Positions 8,421 through 15,333 of a DNA stretch of 38,261 bases are shown here, in pieces. The stretch covers positions 1 to 38,261 of the forward strand of contig DRKQ01000155.1 of NCBI GenBank assembly GCA_011051685.1, given 5' to 3'. A model generated the notes under the pieces. It was not told the origin of the DNA. It searched no databases and worked only from the letters and a program-made list of their open reading frames with translations. The position numbers were made by a program, and so were the translations under genes. Position 1 is the stretch's first letter. Each line of letters starts with the position of its first letter. Origin of the DNA: Gammaproteobacteria bacterium (GTDB lineage Bacteria; Pseudomonadota; Gammaproteobacteria; SZUA-152).

Positions 8421-10124
8421 ATGTCTGTAGCACTGCGAATCCTGCTGGTGGAGGATTCCGAGGATGACGCCCTGTTGCTCAAACGCGAGTTGCAGCGCGC
8501 CGCCTACGATCCTACGGTTTTGCGCGTCGAGGATGGCCCGACCATGCAACAGGCCCTGCGTCAGCAGCATTGGGACGTGGTAGTCACCGACCACAATATC
8601 CCCGGCTTCAGTTCCGAAGAGGCCATTGCCATTGCCAAGGAATGTAAACCGGATATCCCCGTGATCATCGTCTCCGGCAGCATTGGCGAAGACATCGCCG
8701 TGGCGGCCATGAAAATGGGCGCCCATGATTACATCATGAAGGACAATCTCAAGCGCCTGGTGCCCGCCATCGAGCGGGAGTTGCGCGAGGCGGAAATGCG
8801 TCGTTCACATCGGCTCGCCGAGGCCACCATTTATCACCTCGCCTATCACGACCAGCTCACCGGCCTGGTCAATCGCAATGAATTTGACCGTCACCTTAAC
8901 AATGCCCTGGCCTCCGCCAAGTGCGATGACGTGTCTCATGTGTTGCTGTACCTGGACCTGGATCAGTTCAAGGTGATCAACGATACCTGCGGTCATCAGG
9001 CTGGAGATGAACTACTCAGTCAACTGGCCCTGGTATTGCGTGAAGAGGTGCGTGGTAATGATATTCTGGCCCGCCTGGGGGGAGATGAGTTCGGCCTGTT
9101 GCTGGAGAACTGCCCTCTGGACAAGGCTCAGGAGATTGCTGAAGACCTGCGTGCCCTGATCAGTGATTTTCGTTTTGTTTGGCGTGACAAAACCTTCAGT
9201 ATCGGGGTGAGCATTGGCATGGCGAAAATTACCAAGGAGGCGCAGGGCGCCGATGAGGTGCTGGGTGCTGCCGACATCGCCTGTTATGCTGCCAAGGATC
9301 TTGGCCGGGATCGGGTGCATGTCTATCGGGATAATGACACCGAGCTGCGACGCCGGCACTCAGAGATGCAATGGGTGGCGCGCATCAAGAATGCCCTGGA
9401 AGAGGGACGCTTCGTCTTGCACCAGCAGGCAATGAAGTCATTAAGCCGTTTCAACGGCGCAGTTCAGTGCGTGGAATTTCTGGTGCGCATGGTGGATGAA
9501 GAGAACCGCTTGATCATGCCCGGTGCGTTTATACCTGCGGCGGAGCGTTATGGAATCATGCCGCTGCTGGATCGTTGGGTGGTGCGTTCGGTAATCACCC
9601 ATCTTGCCCGCAATCTTCCTCTACATGATGAAAATCACAGTGTGTTCTTCATCAACCTTTCCGGCCATTCCTTTGATGACGAGGATTTCCCGGTGTTCAT
9701 CCGCCAGCAGATCAATCACTACGGTATTGCCCCCGAGATGCTATGTTTCGAGATTACCGAAACAGCGGCCATCTCCAACCTCAGTGAGGCAGTGAATTTC
9801 ATCAACGAGATCCGCGGTTTTGGTTGCCAGTTTGCCTTGGATGATTTTGGTTCCGGCCTCAGTTCATTTTCCTACTTGAAGACTTTGCCGGTGGATTATC
9901 TGAAAATAGATGGTTCATTCGTGCGCGACCTGGATGTGGATCCCATGAATTTTGCGATCGTCCAGGCAATCAACGAAATCGGTCATGTGGCCGGCCTCAG
10001 TACTATCGCAGAATTCGTTGAGAATGAGCAAACCCTGGAAAGCCTGCGAGGCATCGGGGTGGACATGGTGCAAGGTTATTGCATTGCTCGTCCCGAGGCT
10101 TTACCGGGTCAGGCTGTGGTCTGA
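8421..10124 (+). CDS. response regulator with GGDEF and EAL domains
   Basis: Receiver about 4-125 (phospho-Asp57 in VTDHNIPG), GGDEF about 137-300 and EAL about 320-560, without the PAS domain found in its paralogue at 2706. The GGDEF motif is intact (LGGDEF, GGDEF at 220-224) with an RGND I-site at 211-214, so cyclase activity with product inhibition is expected. The EAL signature reads EFL (VEFLVRM) and EGVE reads EFVE, but the metal-binding and catalytic positions in NLS, EITET, DDFGSG, LKID and QGY remain, so phosphodiesterase activity is uncertain. Receiver-linker sequence (AHDYIMKDNL, IERELREAE) is nearly identical to the paralogue. AGGGA lies 8 bases before the ATG. Confidence 0.92.
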   Translation: MSVALRILLVEDSEDDALLLKRELQRAAYDPTVLRVEDGPTMQQALRQQHWDVVVTDHNIPGFSSEEAIAIAKECKPDIPVIIVSGSIGEDIAVAAMKMGAHDYIMKDNLKRLVPAIERELREAEMRRSHRLAEATIYHLAYHDQLTGLVNRNEFDRHLNNALASAKCDDVSHVLLYLDLDQFKVINDTCGHQAGDELLSQLALVLREEVRGNDILARLGGDEFGLLLENCPLDKAQEIAEDLRALISDFRFVWRDKTFSIGVSIGMAKITKEAQGADEVLGAADIACYAAKDLGRDRVHVYRDNDTELRRRHSEMQWVARIKNALEEGRFVLHQQAMKSLSRFNGAVQCVEFLVRMVDEENRLIMPGAFIPAAERYGIMPLLDRWVVRSVITHLARNLPLHDENHSVFFINLSGHSFDDEDFPVFIRQQINHYGIAPEMLCFEITETAAISNLSEAVNFINEIRGFGCQFALDDFGSGLSSFSYLKTLPVDYLKIDGSFVRDLDVDPMNFAIVQAINEIGHVAGLSTIAEFVENEQTLESLRGIGVDMVQGYCIARPEALPGQAVV

Positions 10125-10162
10125 TCCTGATCTGTCAATGCCATCTCGGGGAGTACTCTAAC

Positions 10163-10559
10163 TTAAGGAACCTCTGATTATTAAGGGTCTCAAAATGGGT
10201 TTAACAGACATTGGTGAGTAATAGCCACCTTGGGAAAGCCTGAAGCGGCAATGAGTGGATGCAAGCTATCCCATAGCGCACTTAAACAATGCCAAATACT
10301 GTGGGAGCGCCTTTCCAGGGGCGAATCGCGCCTGGAAAGGCGCTCCCACACGGGGAAATAACCCTGTTGCAATTATTTTGAGACGATTAATAATTCTGGG
10401 ACAGCGAGATTGTGAGATGAAATTTGTTCAGCGCAAGGCGCGGATTGCCGCCAATAGCGGGACTATTGGCAAGATTCGCAACGCCGCGATGGATGATTTC
10501 AGTCACGAGGCCGCGTTGCATGAATTAATCAGAGGTTCTTTAATTCAGAGGTTCCTTAA
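10163..10559. mobile_element. 397-bp MITE-like element, copy 1
   Basis: The element is framed by perfect 15-bp inverted ends: TTAAGGAACCTCTGA (10163-10177) and TCAGAGGTTCCTTAA (10545-10559). TTAA at both outer edges could be a target duplication of the YTAR kind made by IS5-subgroup transposases (family knowledge; assignment inferred). Inside are module A (about 10180-10392, with a long palindrome) and module B (about 10394-10540). No transposase is encoded. The right end runs into the 3' end of the leftward gene at 10545-11315 and supplies its stop codon. Confidence 0.75.
10300..10350. repeat. REP-like palindrome, copy 1
   Basis: A 20-bp perfect stem (TGTGGGAGCGCCTTTCCAGG with its complement) around an 11-base spacer. 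The outer GTGGGAGCG resembles Pseudomonas-type REP sequences. The same palindrome occurs at 18250-18300 and 27109-27153. Confidence 0.85.
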
Positions 10560-11315
10560 TAAAGCGGCCGGCCCATGGGGGGCAGCAAGGCGCGTTACTG
10601 GGGCCTCGCGTTGCAAGCGGGGTGAGAAGTGGCGTAACAACCCGCTGGCCATGCCATCAAAATCCGTGGCGATATCCGCTTCTTCCATCTCCGCTTCTTC
10701 CACATCATGCCCTTCTGACTGTTCGCTGTCCTGCAGCAGATAGCCACCGCATTCCAGCTTCAGGGAAAGCAGGGACTGGGCATTGTCGCACAAAAAGCCG
10801 AAAAAGCGTTTTGCGGTAGCCCGGGTTTTCGCTCCGAGCATGATGACGCAGACGTTGAAGTCGGTATCCAGGGAGGCCATGAAGGCCAGTTGATCATAGG
10901 CGATTCGCACGCCCCCGAGGGATGCATGCACGGCGATGATCAGGCGGTCGCTTTGCAGTGCCAGGGTGGTGGAAGGGGATGAGGCCGGAATCAGGCAATA
11001 GTCGGGCAGGCTGGCGTCTTCATGGAGATCCATTTCTCCGGCCAGTGAAGATAGTTGATTGGATACCGCCAGACGGTTTTCGATATTCAGCACCATGGAG
11101 CTGCTATTTTGCCGGTTGAAGGCGCGGTTCAGTTCGTACACCACGTAATCATCATTCTTGGTGCCCAGTAACACGGGGATGACGGTGGTGTTTTCCCAGG
11201 CTGGCAGGCGCTGATCGGGATTGCTGAGAAAGTGATGGCCGATGTCGGCAAGCCGGTGTTTGGAACGTATGGCCGGCTTGGTGGCTGGTTGGCGATCATG
11301 GATAGGGTTCGACAT
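10545..11315 (-). CDS. MinD/FlhG-like protein without a P-loop; 3' end inside a MITE
   Basis: A 256-residue protein 17 bases downstream of the ParA fusion gene, in the same direction. Residues 45-60 (VIPVLLGTKNDDYVVYEL) occupy the place where MinD/FlhG proteins have the strand and GKGGVGKT loop, but no glycine-lysine P-loop is present. The later segment (SDRLIIAVHASLGG, AYDQLAFMASL, FFGFL, LECGGYLL) follows the FlhG pattern of strands and helices. I infer a pseudo-ATPase derived from the MinD/ParA fold, possibly a partner of the ParA. The last codons (LLRNL-stop) are encoded by the MITE terminal repeat, so the original C-terminus may be lost. Fold assignment is by eye only. Confidence 0.6.
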   Translation of the reverse strand: MSNPIHDRQPATKPAIRSKHRLADIGHHFLSNPDQRLPAWENTTVIPVLLGTKNDDYVVYELNRAFNRQNSSSMVLNIENRLAVSNQLSSLAGEMDLHEDASLPDYCLIPASSPSTTLALQSDRLIIAVHASLGGVRIAYDQLAFMASLDTDFNVCVIMLGAKTRATAKRFFGFLCDNAQSLLSLKLECGGYLLQDSEQSEGHDVEEAEMEEADIATDFDGMASGLLRHFSPRLQREAPVTRLAAPHGPAALLRNL

Positions 11316-11332
11316 GTGACTGACCTGTTTGT

Positions 11333-12631
11333 TTATTGGTGAAAGGATGCTGGGCGGGTTTCTTCATTACCCACCCGTAACATGGAATTGTGTACCCCGT
11401 GGGGATTGAGTACCTGGTGCGGGTTGGTGGGGTCGTTGCGCCACTTGCCGTCGATTACCAGACGGTACTGGTATTCGCCGGCGGGCGCGAAAAATATCTT
11501 GCGTACGGAACCGTTTTCTTCAATGGTCTCGACACCTTCGTCTGGGATCCAGTCATTGAAATCCCCGGCGATTTTCAGTTCCCGCCGGGCAAAGTTTTCG
11601 TAGCAGAGTTCCACGCGATGTAGTACGTCAACAGAACCTTCGATGGTGATAATGCTGTCCCGGTCATCGACAAAGACGCTTTCATCCTGCGCCCGTTCCT
11701 GCTCATCGACGAGTACCTTATCCAGCGTTGTTTCCAGGGGGAGGGAATTCAGCTCGGTATCGGGTGAGATTGTGTGCTGGTTCGGTCTGACCGTTAGAGG
11801 GGCAAGCTCTGTTGCTTGGGGCGGGGTGATTCGATCCCTTAGCCAGGAGGTTTCGGATTCAATGACGGCCTTCTCGTCACTGGAACGCTGAATGATTTCC
11901 TTGGCCAGTAAGCGGTAATCCCTGGCGGCAAGAGAATGTGTGTCGTAGTGAATTATGGCTTGCCCCTCACACACCGCCTCCTTGAGACGTACCGTGTTGT
12001 GGATCAGGCTGGACAGTACGTTGTCCTGGTAGCGCTCCCATACCCCTAACAGGAATTTGCGACACAGGCGGGTGCGTTTATCCACCAGGGTGGGCAGCAT
12101 GTTGATCTCGATATCCAGTTGATATTTTTGCGCCACCAGGTCCACCGTCTCGCCCAGGCGTTCGATGCCGTCGATGGAAAACAGACTCATATCGATGGGC
12201 ACAATCACTCGCTGTGCGGCGCGGATGGCGTTGATGGACAACAGGCTCAGTGATGGCGGACAGTCGACGATCACAAAGTCATAAATGGATTGCAGGGGCT
12301 GGAGATGATCGGCAAGCTGGCGCTCGCGTTTGGGCATGTCGGCGAGAACATGTTCCACCGCGGCCAGGGAAATGGTGGCGGGTACCAGGTCAACACCGTG
12401 GCTCACCGCAGGAATAATGGCCTCGGCAAGGGGGAAGTCCAGGGCGAAGACCTCGTACAGCCCCGGGTCATCCTGGCGGCGCTGTCCCAGCCCCAGGGAG
12501 GCATGCCCCTGCGGGTCGGCATCCACCAACAGCGTGCGGTGGCCCAGGTCTCCCAGACAGGCGGCCAGATTGATGGCCGTGGTGGTCTTACCGCAGCCCC
12601 CCTTTTGATTGGCAATGGCAATGATCTTCAT
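11333..12631 (-). CDS. ParA-family ATPase fused to a C-terminal CBM48/AMPK-type glycogen-binding domain
   Basis: The 432-residue protein (ATG at 12631, AGGGGG Shine-Dalgarno upstream) begins with a complete ParA domain: deviant Walker A NQKGGCGKTTT (Lys10 signature, Lys15), VDADPQGH (Walker A'), and VIVDCPPSLSLL. About residues 265-345 form a polar linker. Residues about 345-420 match the AMPK glycogen-binding/CBM48 E-set fold: KIAGDFNDW, PAGEYQYRLVIDGKW, DPTNP and HGVHNSMLRV. ParA ATPases position DNA or large cargo on the nucleoid; the added domain suggests that the cargo is a glycan or glycogen granule, or that the domain is only a protein contact. It lies between the MerR-like gene and the P-loop-less partner. 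The frame continues upstream to 12847 but that part overlaps the MerR gene. Confidence 0.88.
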   Translation of the reverse strand: MKIIAIANQKGGCGKTTTAINLAACLGDLGHRTLLVDADPQGHASLGLGQRRQDDPGLYEVFALDFPLAEAIIPAVSHGVDLVPATISLAAVEHVLADMPKRERQLADHLQPLQSIYDFVIVDCPPSLSLLSINAIRAAQRVIVPIDMSLFSIDGIERLGETVDLVAQKYQLDIEINMLPTLVDKRTRLCRKFLLGVWERYQDNVLSSLIHNTVRLKEAVCEGQAIIHYDTHSLAARDYRLLAKEIIQRSSDEKAVIESETSWLRDRITPPQATELAPLTVRPNQHTISPDTELNSLPLETTLDKVLVDEQERAQDESVFVDDRDSIITIEGSVDVLHRVELCYENFARRELKIAGDFNDWIPDEGVETIEENGSVRKIFFAPAGEYQYRLVIDGKWRNDPTNPHQVLNPHGVHNSMLRVGNEETRPASFHQ

Positions 12632-12701
12632 AACACCCCCTGAGTTGATGAGACAGCCGTTTTCATCGCCGACGCCGCGCGGCTGACAGAGCGCGGCCGG
12701 C

Positions 12702-13166
12702 TCATTGCTGTACCGCCTCCTGGCGGGCAGGCAGACTCTGTTCGAACAGATCATTCTGTTCCGGCGCCATTTCACCACGGATGCTGGCCGCTTCGCGTTC
12801 CAGTTCCGCCACCGGGTAAATCCACTCCTGGCCGGACAGGGCCTCAAAGGCTGCCTCCCGGTGCAACACCAGGATCACATCCCCCGTAGCCACCAGTGAC
12901 AATTCGGTGAGTGGGGCATTGCACGAGGGCAGGAAACCGGTGAGTGAGGTGATGGACCTGCGAATGCGCTGCACCGAGACACCGGCATCAATCAGCTTGC
13001 GAGCGGTTTTCAGTGCAAGTAAATCCGCAAAGGAATAGCGGGCATGCCCGCCACGGGTATTGTCCTGGGGCACCACAAGCCCCGTCTTGCGCCAATAGCT
13101 GAGCTGGCGGCGGGTTAGGCCGGTGATGCGCATCACCTGCTGACAGGAATACCCTGTGTCGTTCAT
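12702..13166 (-). CDS. MerR-family transcriptional regulator
   Basis: The 154-residue protein has a MerR winged helix at residues about 6-75 (YSCQQVMRITGLTRRQLSYW, GGHARYSFADLLAL, AGVSVQRIRR). The effector region lacks the cysteines of metal-responsive members. ATG at 13166 follows a GGGGGG-type Shine-Dalgarno. It is 70 bases upstream of the ParA fusion and co-directional, so it probably regulates the operon; orphan ParA genes often sit beside a small DNA-binding partner, so it could also be the centromere-binding component. The 16-bp dyad at 13284-13321 is a candidate operator. Confidence 0.87.
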   Translation of the reverse strand: MNDTGYSCQQVMRITGLTRRQLSYWRKTGLVVPQDNTRGGHARYSFADLLALKTARKLIDAGVSVQRIRRSITSLTGFLPSCNAPLTELSLVATGDVILVLHREAAFEALSGQEWIYPVAELEREAASIRGEMAPEQNDLFEQSLPARQEAVQQ

Positions 13167-13283
13167 TGAGCCCCCCTTAGTTTTGCCAGCTCCCTGTGGC
13201 TGCAGCCTGTCTCATGTACGCAGCGAGTTGCTTCATATTTTCAGACTGTGTCCAGTGTGGTTATTGGTCAAAAAATGTCAAGC

Positions 13284-13321
13284 AAAAAACGGACAAAAAT
13301 AACTGTTTTTGTCCGTTTTTT
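13284..13321. promoter_or_regulatory. 16-bp perfect dyad, candidate operator
   Basis: AAAAAACGGACAAAAA (13284-13299) is the exact complement of 13306-13321 across a 6-base spacer. The GC-poor arms with a GGAC centre look more like a protein-binding dyad than a terminator, though its T-run on either strand leaves that open. It sits about 120 bases upstream of the MerR-like gene. A TTGACA box lies nearby on the minus strand (about 13272-13283), with no convincing -10. Confidence 0.5.
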
Positions 13322-13384
13322 CCTCGAGGACATTGGATTGCCCGGGGATGCCGTTTTGTAATCTCATTTCGAGAATAAAAAATC

Positions 13385-13499
13385 GTAAAATATTAGTTCT
13401 GGCAATAAGGGTGGAGTGCTATTGTGTATCTCACGTGCTACCCAACACGTACCACCCATGACCCAAAAACCGCGGCGCCCCCCTCGCCGCGGTTTTTTC
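13385..13499 (+). ncRNA. candidate small RNA ending in a strong terminator
   Basis: Rightward, no gene precedes it, yet a strong intrinsic terminator closes it at 13465-13498. An extended -10-like TGCTATTGT (about 13417-13425) stands about 40 bases before the terminator stem, but no good -35 is seen. The transcript would be about 70 nt and contain CACGTG...CACGTACC-type repeats. Function is unknown. Confidence 0.35.
13465..13498 (+). terminator. strong intrinsic terminator
   Basis: AAAAACCGCGGCG (13465-13477) pairs with CGCCGCGGTTTTT (13485-13497) over a CCCCCCT loop, and the stem runs into T6. The T-run is on the plus strand; the A-run opposite makes it possibly bidirectional. Confidence 0.85.
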
Positions 13500-13579
13500 T
13501 TGCCAGTAATGTTCTGCCAGTGTTGTCGCTGTGAGGTTATTTTGATTTGCCTGTTGCCCTGATACCCAAGTCAATGACG

Positions 13580-13697
13580 GACAGGTGTCGAAAAAAAACC
13601 TTGAACATTTCAGGGTGGCGGGTAAGATACCCCGACACCTCAAATGAGGGAGGGGGGAGAGTGCTTGCCCTGGCCAGTCCAGGGCATGCACTTTTTT
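13580..13697 (+). ncRNA. candidate structured RNA with terminator
   Basis: AGGTGTCG (13583-13590) pairs perfectly with CGACACCT (13633-13640), enclosing two smaller hairpins (CCT...AGG around 13599-13614 and GGGT...ACCC around 13619-13632). A purine-rich stretch (13645-13660) with several GGA/GGG motifs and the terminator at 13661-13697 follow. No reading frame with coding character is seen. A weak promoter (TTATTT, 17 bases, TGATAC) may lie at about 13540-13566. It could be an independent sRNA or a leader and attenuator of the GH100 gene at 13945. Confidence 0.4.
13661..13697 (+). terminator. intrinsic terminator upstream of GH100 gene
   Basis: GTGCTTGCCCTGG (13661-13673) pairs with CCAGGGCATGCAC (13679-13691) with one mismatch, followed by T6 (13692-13697). 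It lies about 250 bases before the invertase gene, in the same direction. Confidence 0.8.
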
Positions 13698-13742
13698 AAT
13701 CCGGCCCTCGTTTATCCAGCCCCTTGTTTTATCCGGCCCCTT
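13695..13742. repeat. three imperfect tandem 16-17-bp repeats
   Basis: The unit TTTATCCGGCCCCTTG occurs three times in succession with one to three changes each (about 13695-13710, 13711-13726, 13727-13742). It sits between the terminator and the GH100 gene and might be a regulator-binding array. From 13743 to 13944 I see no further feature beyond a possible promoter region. Confidence 0.45.
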
Positions 13743-13944
13743 AGCCTGCTTGTTCTCATCAGTTCCCCGTTTTTGTTGCCTGAATGGTTGCCAGAAGCTG
13801 TTGGACGTCACCAGATGCTTGCTTTGCAGCCCTTCTTATCTGCGCTACCGTATGAGCATCCGAGGTACAGTATTGGCTTGCACATGCCGATGTGAAAGCA
13901 AAGAGACCGTTGATGCACAGTGACTAGCGGACAGTAAAAAAATC

Positions 13945-15321
13945 ATGACCTCCATTTCTACACCAGAAATCCTCGATTCGGCCTACGCGCTGCTCGATGC
14001 CGCTGTGCTCACCTACAAGGGTGAACCCACGGGCACTGCAGCGGCGCTGGACGAAACGGTTGCAGCACCCAATTATGAAGAATGTTTTGTGCGCGATTTC
14101 GTCCCCAGTGCACTGGTATTTTTGTGTGATGGTAAACCTGAGATCGTGCGCAATTTTCTGAAGATGGTGGTCAGCCTGCGCAATCAGCAGTCAGTGATGG
14201 AAGGCCATGAACGTGCCCTGGGTTTGATGCCCGCCAGCTTTCGTGTACCCGCGGAAGATGATGCAGAAGGCAAACCCACCGCAGATTTTGGTGAACTGGC
14301 CATCGGTCGTGTGGCGCCTGTGGACTCCGCCATGTGGTGGGTGATTTTACTGCGCAGCTATATCTTGGTAACGGGTGATGTTGCGCTGGCGCACAGTAAG
14401 GAATTTCAGGAAAGTATGCGCTACACCCTGGATTTGTATTTGAAGGAAAGTTTCGAAACCTCCCCGGCCATGCTGGTACCGGATGCCTCGTTCATGATTG
14501 ACCGGCGCATGGGGGTGTATGGCCATCCGCTGGAAATCCAGGCATTGTTGTATGGCATGTTATGTACGGCACAGGAGTTATTGTTACCCACGCCGGAGAA
14601 CGAACGGCTGCTGTCCAACTGCAAAAAACGCATGCAGACCCTGCGCTCTTATGTGCGTATCTACTACTGGTTAGACTTGCAGCGGCTTAATGAGATTCAC
14701 AGGTTTCGCGCCGAAGAGTTCGGCAAGGACGCGGCCAATCATTTGAATATCTACCCCGAAACCATTCCCGAATGGATTGATGGCTGGCTACCACCCGAGA
14801 GTGGCTACCTGGTGGGTAATCTGGGCGTGGGGCGCATGGATTTCCGATTGTTCTCATTTGGCAATCTGCTATCCATCCTGTTTGGCCTGGCCACCGATGA
14901 ACAGGCGCAGCAGATCATGAACCTATACGAAGCACGTTGGGAAGAGCTGGTGGGCGTTATGCCGTTAAAGATTGCGTATCCAGCCGTGGATGGTGACAAA
15001 TGGCGGTATACTACGGGCAGTGATCCCAAGAACGTGCCCTGGTCATATCACAATGGTGGTAGCTGGCCCTGTTTGATATGGGCCTTCGTAGGTGCAGCAT
15101 TGCGCACTGGTCGGCACGAGCTTGCCCATAAAATGCTGAACCAGGCCATGACCAGGTTGCACCACGACAACTGGCCCGAATATTACGATGGTAAAAAAGG
15201 AAACCTCATTGGCCGTCGCTCGAACATGAAACAAACCTGGACCGCCAGCGCGGTGATTCTGGGTCATCATTTTCTTGAAAAGCCGGATGCTCTGGCGGTT
15301 TTTGAATCTATCAATTTTTAA
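13945..15321 (+). CDS. alkaline/neutral invertase (glycoside hydrolase family 100)
   Basis: The 458-residue protein matches cytosolic GH100 invertases, which hydrolyse sucrose to glucose and fructose. The expected general acid lies in APVDSAMWW (Asp127) and the nucleophile-activating glutamate in NWPEYYDG (Glu412). Other family elements are present: NYEECFVRDFVPSAL near the N-terminus, LMPASF, and GGSWPCLIWAF. There is no signal peptide, consistent with a cytosolic enzyme. The length fits the cyanobacterial/proteobacterial form. It is followed after 12 bases by an HDOD gene, so the two are probably co-transcribed. The divergent ParA-CBM48 operon raises the possibility of a shared role in carbohydrate storage; that link is inference. 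Confidence 0.92.
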   Translation: MTSISTPEILDSAYALLDAAVLTYKGEPTGTAAALDETVAAPNYEECFVRDFVPSALVFLCDGKPEIVRNFLKMVVSLRNQQSVMEGHERALGLMPASFRVPAEDDAEGKPTADFGELAIGRVAPVDSAMWWVILLRSYILVTGDVALAHSKEFQESMRYTLDLYLKESFETSPAMLVPDASFMIDRRMGVYGHPLEIQALLYGMLCTAQELLLPTPENERLLSNCKKRMQTLRSYVRIYYWLDLQRLNEIHRFRAEEFGKDAANHLNIYPETIPEWIDGWLPPESGYLVGNLGVGRMDFRLFSFGNLLSILFGLATDEQAQQIMNLYEARWEELVGVMPLKIAYPAVDGDKWRYTTGSDPKNVPWSYHNGGSWPCLIWAFVGAALRTGRHELAHKMLNQAMTRLHHDNWPEYYDGKKGNLIGRRSNMKQTWTASAVILGHHFLEKPDALAVFESINF

Positions 15322-15333
15322 AAGTTTTACCTG

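Noticed and set aside
10255-10743. Plus-strand open frame starting in the MITE
   Set aside because: It translates the palindrome and the antisense of the MinD-like gene; no coding character.
12632-12847. 72-codon N-terminal extension of the ParA protein
   Set aside because: It overlaps the MerR-like gene, has no RBS and lacks conservation; the ATG at 12631 directly precedes the Walker A strand and has AGGGGG.
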